Shown piece by piece: positions 18,020 to 27,020 of a stretch of DNA of 64,000 bases. The stretch spans positions 35,899 through 99,898 of the IMG/VR virus record IMGVR_UViG_3300009155_000050; one strand, written 5' to 3'. The notes under the pieces were generated by a model. The model was not told the origin of the DNA, searched no databases, and saw only the letters and a program-made list of their open reading frames with translations. Position numbers and translations under genes: made by a program. The first letter of the stretch is position 1, and every line of letters starts with the position of its first letter. The stretch comes from a virus.

Positions 18020-18735
18020 TATTTGCTATTACGCTTCTTTTTACCTAGACCCTTGGTCTTGCCGCTTTTTCGGTTAGCTCCTCTGGTCTTGGGCTTGCGG
18101 GTTAGCAGATCAGGAAACAAGCTTTCCACTCCTGTCTGAAGTACGCTTGCGAGCTTAGCTGCTACCTGGATGCTAGGATTACGACCACCCGGATCTGCAG
18201 ATCCCTTAGTCTCGCGTGGTCTGCGCATCAGTCGGCTTATGGTAGATCGATGGACCCCGCAAGCATCGCCTAGTTCTTCCTCTGACATGCCACTGTTCTG
18301 TTTAGCAGCATGCAGCGCTGTGCGATCGGCTTTCCTAGTCTTGCTAGTATAATCCTCACCTGAATCGTCGCCTTCAGCCAACACTTTTTCTACGCTATGA
18401 TAATTATTAATGAGGTCCTTGGTCCGGATCTCGAACGTGTCGGCAGGCCGATCGAAAGCCTCAGGATACCTACTGATATCCTCCGACCTAATCAATTGTG
18501 TGTTATCCTTATCGCTGGTCCAAATCAAATACTGACCAGAAGGCACAGATAATGCTTGGCTGCCGAATCTGGTAATATTGAGCAAGGCCCCTTCGACCAG
18601 CGTAGATTGTAGCTCAATGGCTGAAGCGAAGCTAGCCGCATGGTTGATAACAGGCAGCGTGAATTCGTAGCTCTCAGACAAAATCCTAGCCTGAGATGAA
18701 ACAACGCGGTCCAGCTTTTTACGAAATGTAGCCAT
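18019..18735 (-). CDS. Phage protein with C-terminal HTH (XRE-like) domain
   Basis: A 238-residue protein. The N-terminal 115 residues look like a small beta-rich domain (ALSVPSGQYLIWTSDKDNTQ). Residues 135-205 hold a helix-turn-helix: MSEEELGDACGVHRSTISRL followed by PSIQVAAKLASVLQTGVESL, the typical XRE layout in which an HTH is followed by a C-terminal helix. The last 30 residues are Lys/Arg-rich. The combination of a possible structural head with a DNA-binding tail is unusual. GGAGATAG precedes the ATG. Confidence 0.65.
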   Translation of the reverse strand: MATFRKKLDRVVSSQARILSESYEFTLPVINHAASFASAIELQSTLVEGALLNITRFGSQALSVPSGQYLIWTSDKDNTQLIRSEDISRYPEAFDRPADTFEIRTKDLINNYHSVEKVLAEGDDSGEDYTSKTRKADRTALHAAKQNSGMSEEELGDACGVHRSTISRLMRRPRETKGSADPGGRNPSIQVAAKLASVLQTGVESLFPDLLTRKPKTRGANRKSGKTKGLGKKKRNSK

Positions 18736-18758
18736 TACTATCTCCTATTACTGTATAT

Positions 18759-19649
18759 TTAACTGTACTGGCTCCATAAAGTAGCACTATTCGTTATAAT
18801 CCTATCATGCCAGTCATAACATTCGATGTAACCATACTCTGTATCCAAGTTAGTCCCAAAGATCTCAGGGTCATCTGTGCCTAAGGTAAGTCGGCACTTG
18901 TGTTTCATAAAGTCGTGGACAGGATGTTGTGAGACATCGGAGATGGTGCCGGTAGCTAGGTTACTAGTAATGGCCATATCGATGAAAATACCATTATCCT
19001 CAACCAGTTGATAGAATTCTTTAAATTGATTTAAATAAATACCGTGCGCCAATCCGTCAATCAAGCCATCTTTTAGTAATTGAATGCCGACTATATTTGG
19101 CTGCCTTTCTGCCACATGAGCTCTACGATACTTCCCTTTCATGGCTTTGAGCAAGTCAACGACTAAAGGCTTTTGAAGTCTTCGTTCGTCGCTGATGAAA
19201 TCGATTCCACTGATGACATCGGTGACTCTCGATGAACTTAAAGCCCGTATTAGCTTGGTATAATCTCTCTCCACAGACTCATACTTAACACCAAGGAGCA
19301 GTTTAATATTCTGTGATTTATCTAGTATAGAATCTGCAATATGAAAAACAGCGTCTGTATAATTATGGTAAACCGCCAAATACTTATCGACGCTGAAACT
19401 TAAAATGGTCCTGTAGCCTTCGGCATTAATTCGCTCAGTCACGTGATCCAAGAGCAGTTCGACCTTTTCCTCAGTCCAATTAATCAGGTCTAAGCAGTTA
19501 AATCGACTAAAGAAATAATCAAATGTGCATTTAGCATCAACGCCGTACCGGTACTCATCGTGGAACAGCCGCTTGAGATCGATAGCATCAAAAAACGATT
19601 CCGGGACGCTACCGCCTAGATGACGGTGTGTGTCAATCCGTTTTTTCAT
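18759..19649 (-). CDS. Adenosine deaminase-family amidohydrolase
   Basis: A 296-residue TIM-barrel enzyme of the adenosine/AMP deaminase family. All the family's metal and catalytic residues are recognisable: HxH at His8 and His10 in DTHRHLGGSVPESF, HVAE with His178 and catalytic Glu181, the second-shell His202 in GLAHGIYL, and Asp259-Asp260 in TLGTDDPEIFGTNL. TSNLATGTISDVSQHP matches the family's TSN...HP segment. The likely reaction is hydrolytic deamination of a purine nucleoside or related base, although members also act on other substrates. It is 30-40 residues shorter than typical bacterial adenosine deaminase. The gene overlaps the upstream small gene by 17 bases. Confidence 0.82.
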   Translation of the reverse strand: MKKRIDTHRHLGGSVPESFFDAIDLKRLFHDEYRYGVDAKCTFDYFFSRFNCLDLINWTEEKVELLLDHVTERINAEGYRTILSFSVDKYLAVYHNYTDAVFHIADSILDKSQNIKLLLGVKYESVERDYTKLIRALSSSRVTDVISGIDFISDERRLQKPLVVDLLKAMKGKYRRAHVAERQPNIVGIQLLKDGLIDGLAHGIYLNQFKEFYQLVEDNGIFIDMAITSNLATGTISDVSQHPVHDFMKHKCRLTLGTDDPEIFGTNLDTEYGYIECYDWHDRIITNSATLWSQYS

Positions 19650-19887
19650 GTAACGCCTGCTCTATTGAATTCATTTGCGCTAGAATTGGCACAGCTTTAT
19701 TTAAGTAATTTTTACCATAATGCTGTTCAATGAATTCAATACGAGCCTGATAAGGCATCTGCTCCAGTTGCTTGCTTAACACTAAATTCTGTTCACGAGT
19801 TCGGACTTTGTCCATCGCAAGAAGCGCATGTAGCTTATTATTGAGATTTAACCAAATGTTAGCCGCCGCATTCTGATCCTTGTTCAT
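19633..19887 (-). CDS. Small helical hypothetical protein
   Basis: An 84-residue, mainly helical protein (KDQNAAANIWLNLNNKLHAL and following). AAAGGAG lies upstream of its ATG within an inverted repeat shared with the divergent methyltransferase gene. The 3' end overlaps the deaminase gene, suggesting co-translation. No family recognised. Confidence 0.55.
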   Translation of the reverse strand: MNKDQNAAANIWLNLNNKLHALLAMDKVRTREQNLVLSKQLEQMPYQARIEFIEQHYGKNYLNKAVPILAQMNSIEQALHEKTD

Positions 19888-19893
19888 ATCAGT

Positions 19894-19920
19894 CTCCTTT
19901 CAGATATATATCTAAAGGAG
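19894..19920. promoter_or_regulatory. Inverted repeat containing both Shine-Dalgarno sequences of a divergent gene pair
   Basis: CTCCTTT, a bulged C, the palindrome AGATATATATCT and AAAGGAG form a near-perfect 13-bp inverted repeat. The right arm is the ribosome binding site of the plus-strand gene at 19930, and the left arm, read on the minus strand, is that of the gene starting at 19887. Confidence 0.5.
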
Positions 19921-19929
19921 TGATCACAA

Positions 19930-20670
19930 ATGTTTCCTACCTTGTTCCACGAGAACGACAAACATCCTTATGGAGGGCTCAATCCGCATTCCATCACTAA
20001 CATCGAAGTATCTAAAGCATTGACAGGCCTGATCAAGCAATTTGGAAACCTTCGACCTGGTAAGCAGATACTAGATCTTGGTTGTGGAACTGGCAGGATC
20101 CTCTTTGAGCTAAAAAACCACATCGTCCCTTCACAATATGTGGGCATTGATTGTAACGATGCATACTTGGATATACTGAAAAAGACCCACGGCGAGCAAT
20201 TCAGAACCATCCATATCGATGCCGAGAATCCGGCATTTAACCCCACTGGGGGCATAAAATCTAACGAATTTAGCATACCCCTGCCAGATGGTTCACAGAC
20301 GTTAATTTTATGCTTCGCATTATTTAATCATCAGCCTTTCGACTGGATCAACGTGTACCTCAAGGAAATGGATCGTCTTCTTGCAAACGACGGCATTGTG
20401 CTATCGACATGGTTTTTACTAAGCCGCTATTACGCAAAAGAAAAGCCAAATCTGCAGCACGCTTACCAGTTTAATCACGTTAAAAATCTTGAATATCACA
20501 TCGATGCTGCGTGTAGTTATAAAAATCTAGCCTACGCCGAAAGTGACATCCGTGCAGCTATCACACAGCAAAACCTAAGAATAATCGAACCCATCAAATA
20601 TGGCCAGTGGGTCAACGGACCGTCAGCTGTCACCGGCCACGACTTCATCATAATGCGGAAGCGCACGTGA
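19930..20670 (+). CDS. SAM-dependent methyltransferase, class I
   Basis: A 246-residue protein with a clear motif I, ILDLGCGTGRILFEL (about residues 48-62), motif II-like YVGIDCNDAYLDILKK, and a motif IV region LPDGSQTLILCFALFNH. The fold is the type 11/25 methyltransferase family, which usually acts on small molecules or glycans. AAAGGAG precedes the ATG. The stop overlaps the GTG start of the next gene (GTGA), so the two genes are coupled. Acceptor unknown; the adjacent glycosyltransferase-like gene points to a sugar. Confidence 0.8.
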   Translation: MFPTLFHENDKHPYGGLNPHSITNIEVSKALTGLIKQFGNLRPGKQILDLGCGTGRILFELKNHIVPSQYVGIDCNDAYLDILKKTHGEQFRTIHIDAENPAFNPTGGIKSNEFSIPLPDGSQTLILCFALFNHQPFDWINVYLKEMDRLLANDGIVLSTWFLLSRYYAKEKPNLQHAYQFNHVKNLEYHIDAACSYKNLAYAESDIRAAITQQNLRIIEPIKYGQWVNGPSAVTGHDFIIMRKRT

Positions 20671-21341
20671 AAATCATAATCATTTTTCATCAAAGCAGAA
20701 AAACGTTAGCACAAATCCAATACAACCATCTCAGATCGTTCTATAAAGGAGATATACACTATATCTGCCACAATTGCCCAGCACCAGTTGACGAACCATT
20801 TACCAGAGTCAATATAGAAAAATACAGCCGCCAGCTGCTATTAGACACTCTCATTAACCATTCAGGCCTTGTTTGCATGTTAGATTGTGACCGATTAATC
20901 CACGAAAAATTTATAACAATCATACCACCTGGCACTGCACTATATCCACGATATCTGTACTACACCGGGCGGCCACATGTTGATTTTCAAACTGACCTCT
21001 CGACCGCCAAGCACGAAAAATTAATAAATGTATACAAAGAAGTGAACAGCTCCAAAGTGCCTACAAGCGGCACAACTTTAATGTACGTCGAAGACTGGGC
21101 CAAGAGTAAATCAGCGAATTATTTTCAAGGATATGGTTATGGAGACGTAGCTACATTCCTAGATATGCAACGTAACGGCATTAGATTCTTACCGTCTAAT
21201 GCTCCAGTGTTACATCTGCACCATGATTATGACATGCCACATACGGAATTCGTAAGACAGAACAAGGCTAATGCATATAAGCTGTCAGCACTGTACCATT
21301 TACCGATCAGCGATCAAGTTAAGCAACTTCCATCAACGTAG
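20667..21341 (+). CDS. Glycosyltransferase-like protein
   Basis: A 224-residue protein starting at GTG (KIIIIFHQSRKTLAQIQ) in a four-base overlap with the methyltransferase. LVCMLDCDRLIHEKFITI (about residues 70-87) supplies a DxD-like metal motif, and VPTSGTTLMYVEDWAKSK with FQGYGYGDVATFLDMQRNG resembles the acceptor half of GT-A enzymes, including the G-x-G-D pattern. LHLHHDYDMPH near the end is like the terminal His motif of these enzymes. Substrates unknown. The 3' end overlaps the baseplate-type gene by 23 bases on the opposite strand. Confidence 0.65.
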   Translation: MKIIIIFHQSRKTLAQIQYNHLRSFYKGDIHYICHNCPAPVDEPFTRVNIEKYSRQLLLDTLINHSGLVCMLDCDRLIHEKFITIIPPGTALYPRYLYYTGRPHVDFQTDLSTAKHEKLINVYKEVNSSKVPTSGTTLMYVEDWAKSKSANYFQGYGYGDVATFLDMQRNGIRFLPSNAPVLHLHHDYDMPHTEFVRQNKANAYKLSALYHLPISDQVKQLPST

Positions 21342-24300
21342 TAATGTAACCGTCTAATTTAATTCCACCGGCTCCAAAATCCTCATCTGATTTTAAGACG
21401 CTAGATATCAAACAACTATCATAGCTTGGATCTATAATACCATTTTTATAAATGCCATCAGGTACCGTGAAGGTGACTTGACCGTCAACTACCTTAACCC
21501 CATTTAGATCAAGCCTGTAACCCATGCCACTTAAAATGCCGCTACTGAGTCTAAACGCCATGGTAAATGGTCCCGTACTACCAGACGGGACACCAAGAAG
21601 TTCAAACGCTTCTACTCTCGCTGGATCTTCAAAGTAACTGTAAGTGAAATAACCTCGCTCGCTTGGATTACCGGCCGCGACATCTAATATTTCGGTATTC
21701 AAAAACTCAGCAGAAGTGAATAGCGCCGGACTTACATTAATGACATTATCTGTACCAAGTTCACTTAGGCAATCGAAAGAAACATAGGAACGGCTTGGTG
21801 CTTGGTCAAAAATTGTATGTACAATGCCAGATAATTCTATATCTTCCCCTGGTAAATTTTCCAGCGTGTCAATGTCCGCCGGAATTCCGTTGCCGATGAT
21901 TGTATAAGGAGTATTGTAACTTGCTGCACTACACAATGAACCGTCCCAAGGCCTAAATCTATATGTCGGACTAGTGAAGGTGGACTTTAGATTACGCATA
22001 TTTGGAAATCTGCATCCCGGCAGATGGAAAATGGGATTTACGATATTTAAACTGGGCTTCCGATAAGCTATGAAAGATTCTAGTGGCTTATTCGGATCGA
22101 AATCATCAGTGAACAGTAATTCTTGTGGACGCAATGCCCTTTCAGTAGTCTTTCTTGTCTGCGGGTCGAACTCCCTGATCTGGACTGCATAACTCCTAGC
22201 AAGGTTACCTAAAAAAGACTGACCTGGTTCTTGCACTTTTAACGGAGTCGTGTTCACCTGACGATCGCTCTGACTACCGTAGCAAGGATCCAAAACTCCA
22301 GGCCGAATGGTCCTGATTCCAAGAGGATAGGTAGCGTAACAGCCAGTCCCAAACACTGCGCCAAAGTTTAAAGTGATCAGCTCGTCTGATAAACACGTTG
22401 GCTGAAGTAGCATATGGTCGGTAGACCTACCAAGATAAAAATAATCTCCAGTAGTAGGAATTTCACATAATGTCGCTGGCGACGTGGTAGCCTGAAGACT
22501 GAAGGCACCAAACATACTATTATCGCCACCGTAGGTCGTGATTATAGCAGGCTCTGGAGAGATAATCTGATTATAGTCCCAATTACCAGCTGCTTTAGTC
22601 GGACTGTAATACACTAAGTCTGGGCGTTCCCAGTACCCGCCACATGGAGATCGTGCTATGAAGCTGTCGTTGTAGTCGGTTTCATCAGCCCGCCCATTTA
22701 GTGCTATAGTCTGACCTCTCTCGTTATATGGGCAGTCTCCTAACAAAGCTGTAAAATAAGCCGGTCTATAAGATCCATCATTAGCATCACCATATACCAC
22801 ATAAATGCCACTACCAGTGGTAGAGTTATAACTCCGATACGCGTTTAATTCATTTAATAAATTATCGATTAAGCGTTTGCGGTACCTGATATCTGCTTCA
22901 GTGTAACCGTAATTGACGGGGTCGTCGTAAGCACATTTACCAGTTTGTGGAGTAAGGATTCTCTGTCGCCCTTCTGGCACCTGCCATTTACCAAAGTCGA
23001 CCGTGTGTTTCTGAGGGAAGTCCCCACCAATGCTCATATCTGCTACGAGGTAGCTCTCGGAGATATCGAGCCTGTATCTGACCAGGTTAATGATGCTGTG
23101 GGCTGATTGGACGTTCTGCAGGTACTCCAAGGCAAACAAGATCGTTTTTGGGTTGATGGGATCACCACTGACCTTGTCAATAATTTCGATAGTGGCCCTG
23201 TTGCTGAACAGGTTTTTAACTAATGAGTCTTTGACTACCAGGTCCTGAGTCCAGTAGGTTGCAAACACGTAAAGCCGCAGATTTTTTATCGTATAATCAG
23301 CGTTTGTGTTGTTGTATAGAGGGATATTAATGTTTATCTTGATTCGGTTATTGGTAAGATCAAGCGTTAGGCCATTAGATTGGCCAAATTCATCTCCCCG
23401 CTTAAATTGGTATGGTTGACATAAAATCACTTGATTTTGGTCGCCCGATACGAAATGTTGAGATTCGACGCCATTCGTAATTAGAACCGGAATCGGCGAA
23501 TCTATCACGTTAGCGTACGTCTGAGCGACGAATCCTGCTTTGCCAGTGAACCAAGGTGTAGCCGCCAGGCAATCAACTCTCGGATCAATAATACCTGGCT
23601 CAGTGATAAGATTTCCATTTTCGTCGATAATATATGCAGTTTCGTAGTAAGCAGGTGGTACCTCATGTATTACGTCTAAAGCTAAAGCTTTGAGATATTC
23701 TTGCGCCGCTGATCCTTCTATTACTCCAATGACCTGTACCGTTGCACCTCTGTACGAAGACGGTAAATCGTTTCTTAAGGCCGATGGGCCATTGCTGAGG
23801 TTTTTGCGAAGAGGTGCAGTGAAAGAATAGAAGCCTTGTTGGCCTATTGCTTTTATCGAATCATTTAGTAGACTATTCTCAGGAGTCCAGTCATTTATCA
23901 AAATGTCTGTATACCCGACATATGAAGATGTTAAATATTGCACTCCGTTATAATAATCATTTGGAGCTATGAACTGTTTACCATCTGGTGTCGCCCATAG
24001 TTTCTCTAATTTAATATCATATCCCAATATCTCGAAAAGATAAGTTATCGAATTAAGACTACCGCGGATTCCTTGCAATTCTACGGTTCTACGCAGCAGA
24101 GCCTTACGAATCCCCGCAGTATCGTTAGCTGGAAAATATGGGGCTGCCCAGCCCAAGATATAACTTAGATAAGGGAATGTCTCGTTAGTGCTATTGTAAA
24201 CGTAATTTATTTGTGGTATCAATCTCTGTTCGTCATAAATATCCTGAAATATGTCAGTGAATGGCCTGTAAAACTGTAATGTAGGTTCATCTGCTGGATG

Positions 24301-24957
24301 AGCGCCAGTGAAAATGAACGCCGGAGTGCCTCGTTGGAAGAAACTGAGCAGATCACCAGGGTGGTTTAAATTGAGCTGTAATTCGCTCTTGCCTGAAGCG
24401 ACATCGCTGATGCAATAAAACTCATTGAGAAGCCCCTCAGTCAAAAGCCTAAGATTAAAAGTCGCAGTGTAAGCCGCCCTATAGTGGCCGTTCGGTAGTG
24501 ATCTCGTGTCAATAAAGTGATTAGAGATATCATAGACAATCATATCCTGATAGTATTCCATCCTTACGAGATGACCAGATCTAGCGGTAAACTGAAAAAA
24601 TGTTAAGCCTTCGATGGAACAAAAAGAGCCATTCGCTAAATTAATTGCGTAATCGGCTAAGAGCTCAACGCCACCAATCTCAAATTCTACTAACGGATAT
24701 GAAGGTATGTAAGCGTTCTCAGACCTTAACAGAGCTGCATCATCACCATATAGGGATATCTTGAATGAATCTATCGGACCACGGTTCGTTATATAGCCAT
24801 CTGAGATCGCCCTCGGACAACTTATCACAACCGGATAAGAGAAAGGCTGATAGCATGTGCGATCATTGTTAGTAGGCAATAAATGCAGTTGCGGCTGGTT
24901 ACGATCAATTTTAATGATGGTAGCCCTAAGATCTATACTACATGCGGACTGAACCAT
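21319..24957 (-). CDS. Large virion protein with tail-protein-I-like segment (putative baseplate component)
   Basis: A 1212-residue protein, the second largest structural gene here. Residues 256-316 (SYILGWAAPYFPANDTAGIR followed by ALLRRTVELQGIRGSLNSIT and YLFEILGYDIK) resemble phage tail protein I (P2 gpI), which forms part of the baseplate wedge in contractile tails. The remainder is beta-rich with many Tyr, Asn and Pro, as expected for a peripheral baseplate or fibre-attachment protein. GGAG lies six bases before the ATG at 24957; a TTG four codons upstream is possible. Neighbouring plus-strand genes are modification enzymes, not structural genes. The baseplate call rests on that one segment. 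Confidence 0.6.
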   Translation of the reverse strand: MVQSACSIDLRATIIKIDRNQPQLHLLPTNNDRTCYQPFSYPVVISCPRAISDGYITNRGPIDSFKISLYGDDAALLRSENAYIPSYPLVEFEIGGVELLADYAINLANGSFCSIEGLTFFQFTARSGHLVRMEYYQDMIVYDISNHFIDTRSLPNGHYRAAYTATFNLRLLTEGLLNEFYCISDVASGKSELQLNLNHPGDLLSFFQRGTPAFIFTGAHPADEPTLQFYRPFTDIFQDIYDEQRLIPQINYVYNSTNETFPYLSYILGWAAPYFPANDTAGIRKALLRRTVELQGIRGSLNSITYLFEILGYDIKLEKLWATPDGKQFIAPNDYYNGVQYLTSSYVGYTDILINDWTPENSLLNDSIKAIGQQGFYSFTAPLRKNLSNGPSALRNDLPSSYRGATVQVIGVIEGSAAQEYLKALALDVIHEVPPAYYETAYIIDENGNLITEPGIIDPRVDCLAATPWFTGKAGFVAQTYANVIDSPIPVLITNGVESQHFVSGDQNQVILCQPYQFKRGDEFGQSNGLTLDLTNNRIKININIPLYNNTNADYTIKNLRLYVFATYWTQDLVVKDSLVKNLFSNRATIEIIDKVSGDPINPKTILFALEYLQNVQSAHSIINLVRYRLDISESYLVADMSIGGDFPQKHTVDFGKWQVPEGRQRILTPQTGKCAYDDPVNYGYTEADIRYRKRLIDNLLNELNAYRSYNSTTGSGIYVVYGDANDGSYRPAYFTALLGDCPYNERGQTIALNGRADETDYNDSFIARSPCGGYWERPDLVYYSPTKAAGNWDYNQIISPEPAIITTYGGDNSMFGAFSLQATTSPATLCEIPTTGDYFYLGRSTDHMLLQPTCLSDELITLNFGAVFGTGCYATYPLGIRTIRPGVLDPCYGSQSDRQVNTTPLKVQEPGQSFLGNLARSYAVQIREFDPQTRKTTERALRPQELLFTDDFDPNKPLESFIAYRKPSLNIVNPIFHLPGCRFPNMRNLKSTFTSPTYRFRPWDGSLCSAASYNTPYTIIGNGIPADIDTLENLPGEDIELSGIVHTIFDQAPSRSYVSFDCLSELGTDNVINVSPALFTSAEFLNTEILDVAAGNPSERGYFTYSYFEDPARVEAFELLGVPSGSTGPFTMAFRLSSGILSGMGYRLDLNGVKVVDGQVTFTVPDGIYKNGIIDPSYDSCLISSVLKSDEDFGAGGIKLDGYITTLMEVA

Positions 24958-24998
24958 CTGCTTCTCCAAAGATACCTAAAATAGATTTAAGGTGACAC

Positions 24999-25493
24999 AT
25001 GGCTTGGTGGCAAAATTCCGGGAATCTATCTTACAAGGACGGCTATGATAATATTTATACCGTTAGCTGGATCAAAAAATCCGCCACTAACCAAGGGCAA
25101 ATGATATTCGACTTCACCACCAAAATACTTGGCCCAATCTGGGGTCAGACTCCGCAAATAAAAATCGCCGCTAATCGCACGCAATTAATCGAGTGCGAAC
25201 AAACTACCATAGAACAAACGATACAAGTCTATGGAGAGTCATTGCCGAGTGATTACAGCCTGACTACAGTGTCCGCTGTGACAGAAATCGTGTACAAGTA
25301 TCTCGGTGTTAATTGTGTAGCAAATATCAAGAACCCATTTAAATACGGATTAAATAATGCTATAATAGACAATGACGCAATAGGCGTAGATGGCCCCGGT
25401 TGCTGGAGTGACCCAAATGACCCCAACAGTGTAATATGGAACGATGTTGGTTCAGGCGATTTGTTCTGGGTAGATGTGTGGGGCCCATCGTAG
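24999..25493 (+). CDS. Hypothetical protein, probably virion-associated
   Basis: A 164-residue, Trp- and Asn-rich, beta-type protein (MAWWQNSGNLSYKDGYDNIY), with no charge clusters and ending in DLFWVDVWGPS. AAGGTG precedes the ATG. It is divergent from the baseplate-type gene and followed after three bases by a 39-codon gene. Composition suggests a virion protein; no family recognised. Confidence 0.55.
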   Translation: MAWWQNSGNLSYKDGYDNIYTVSWIKKSATNQGQMIFDFTTKILGPIWGQTPQIKIAANRTQLIECEQTTIEQTIQVYGESLPSDYSLTTVSAVTEIVYKYLGVNCVANIKNPFKYGLNNAIIDNDAIGVDGPGCWSDPNDPNSVIWNDVGSGDLFWVDVWGPS

Positions 25494-25496
25494 CAG

Positions 25497-25616
25497 ATGA
25501 GTAATGTGGATCTAAGCAACGTGTACAATGGCAGTCCGTTTGCAGTTTTAGGCGCTGTGACACAACCATTAGACTACGTTTATAATGGTCAGCCGTTCAC
25601 TAAGACTAGCAGCTAA
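25497..25616 (+). CDS. Very small protein with repeated VYNGxPF motif
   Basis: A 39-residue frame directly after the preceding gene. It contains the motif twice, as NVYNGSPFAV and YVYNGQPF, separated by AVLGAVTQPLD. YNGQPF-type repeats occur in other phage structural proteins. There is no strong Shine-Dalgarno sequence, only AGCAGATG after the stop, so translation may depend on coupling to the upstream gene. Confidence 0.45.
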   Translation: MSNVDLSNVYNGSPFAVLGAVTQPLDYVYNGQPFTKTSS

Positions 25617-25636
25617 ATTAAATGTGCGATAACCAA

Positions 25637-26338
25637 TCAATATGCTAGATTATTTTTCTTCCTGTAATCAATAATAAGAGAGACACACCATGCAGCATTG
25701 CGCGATAAATTCTCTTCTCGGAAAACAAAGGGTCGCCCATCCACTCTAGTGTGGAACTGCCCACCATGACCGCCAAGCCATGAGCCAACGTACATCTCTT
25801 GGTCAAGCTTAGGAAATTCACCGCTTTTATTAGTGCCGTACAAATATGCTTTATCTGTGCCTTTATCAATTAACAACACAGAATCTTGACAATATTCTTT
25901 GCCTAACTGTATAATCAGATTTTTGAAATCTGGGTCATCTTTAAGATTTACCACGAACATGCTATCTTCTCTAACATCGACTGCTTTGGATGTACCGAAG
26001 TTTTCGGTAAATGATCCATCAACCTCAGTGACGCCACATCCGTGTTGCCGCAAAACTGCCTTAAGATCTCTATTATTGACTTTATTGATTTCGCTATAAA
26101 GTCCGCCATAATTTTTGATAAATTCATACCTATCGTTTATAGCTATTTCTCCGCTTTTATTATGCATAATCGTATCGATATTGCGCTGCTTAAGTTTCTC
26201 AACAGCTGTAACGTCAGCTGCGCAAGCAGTTAAATCGCACGGGTTTTGTCTGTGTGCTGTTATTATTGCGCAATCATGCTGTGTCATGCCGCTGTGTGTC
26301 CTCGATAAACCACTTTCACAAATGTCTTTAAGTCTCAT
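25637..26338 (-). CDS. Conserved phage protein of unknown function
   Basis: A 233-residue protein. MRLKDICESGLSRTHSGMTQ, CAIITAHR, LKAVLRQHGCGVTEVDGSFTE, LGKEYCQDSVLLIDK and AYLYGTNKSGEF follow the pattern of a domain I have met in many phage and some bacterial proteins, with a conserved LGxxYxQDSV core; its function is not established. The ATG at 26338 with AGGTG upstream is preferred over a start seven codons earlier. Confidence 0.6.
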   Translation of the reverse strand: MRLKDICESGLSRTHSGMTQHDCAIITAHRQNPCDLTACAADVTAVEKLKQRNIDTIMHNKSGEIAINDRYEFIKNYGGLYSEINKVNNRDLKAVLRQHGCGVTEVDGSFTENFGTSKAVDVREDSMFVVNLKDDPDFKNLIIQLGKEYCQDSVLLIDKGTDKAYLYGTNKSGEFPKLDQEMYVGSWLGGHGGQFHTRVDGRPFVFREENLSRNAAWCVSLIIDYRKKNNLAY

Positions 26339-26390
26339 GATACACCTATGTGGCACCATTAAATGTTAGCGGAAAGGTCATACTGTATAT

Positions 26391-26651
26391 TCACTCGCTG
26401 TCGTCCGCAAGTCGCCTAGCAAGATAAGCTACCTCATAGTCTATCGTACCTTTTAGATGATTAATAACACTATCAGTAGTTGAATAGTCTAAGTATGCAA
26501 GTTCAATGATAATATTCCAAGCTTCTGGATTAGGATATAAAATCAACGTTAGATATCTCTTACTAAAGCGGTGTTTCCATCCCGTAGGCAATAAAGACTT
26601 GATAATTGGCTTAATTAATCTCTTTGCGATATAAAATTCTGTTTCATTCAT
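26391..26651 (-). CDS. Small hypothetical frame, possible remnant of a longer gene
   Basis: An 86-residue frame (MNETEFYIAKRLIKPIIKSL) that is in the same reading frame as the degenerate leader-bearing sequence immediately upstream (26652-27020). It may therefore be the tail of that broken gene or an independently translated fragment. It lacks the RWPEAEP repeats. No strong Shine-Dalgarno sequence. Confidence 0.4.
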   Translation of the reverse strand: MNETEFYIAKRLIKPIIKSLLPTGWKHRFSKRYLTLILYPNPEAWNIIIELAYLDYSTTDSVINHLKGTIDYEVAYLARRLADDSE

Positions 26652-27020
26652 GGCTTTAAGTAAATCGTCATTTCCTTGCTTATCAATAAACCATTAATAC
26701 ATAGCAATAGCCGTATGATTGCTCTGCCGGATTAACTTCTTGCCGTACTGGTCAGATATTCATCGAGTTCTTGTTTCGCCTTCTTCATCTAAGAATGTCC
26801 ATGGTATTTGTGGGTACTCTGCTACGTAACTCGCTATAGCTTCAGCAACATGTGGCTTTTGTGCTAATCTATCTTTAGCTATAGCGCATCACCACAAATA
26901 ATATTCACCCCCAGTAGGATCAACCGCTATGATTCTGTCGATTATCGGATTGCCTTTACCCGATTGCTTGTCTAGCCATAATTTATTAAGTCTGGCCTCT
27001 AAAATAATAGACAGTTTCAT
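26652..27020 (-). pseudogene. Degenerate fourth copy of the leader-bearing family
   Basis: Read from an ATG at 27020, the first 43 codons (MKLSIILEARLNKLWLDKQS, then VDPTGGEYYLW) match the N-terminus of the three paralogues at 1886-6567. A TGA follows at 26889-26891; continuing in frame there is plausible protein sequence interrupted by another TGA and a TAA, then the intact frame at 26651. TGA is used as an ordinary stop elsewhere in the window, so recoding is unlikely. The WCT domain and the repeats are missing, so this is a truncated relic, or a 43-residue leader peptide gene. The stretch 26652-26888 holds no other feature that I can see. Confidence 0.65.

Noticed and set aside
26889-26891. 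TGA read as Trp (stop-codon recoding)
   Set aside because: TGA is a normal stop in other genes here, for example at 33474 and 40654, and a TAA also interrupts the same frame.
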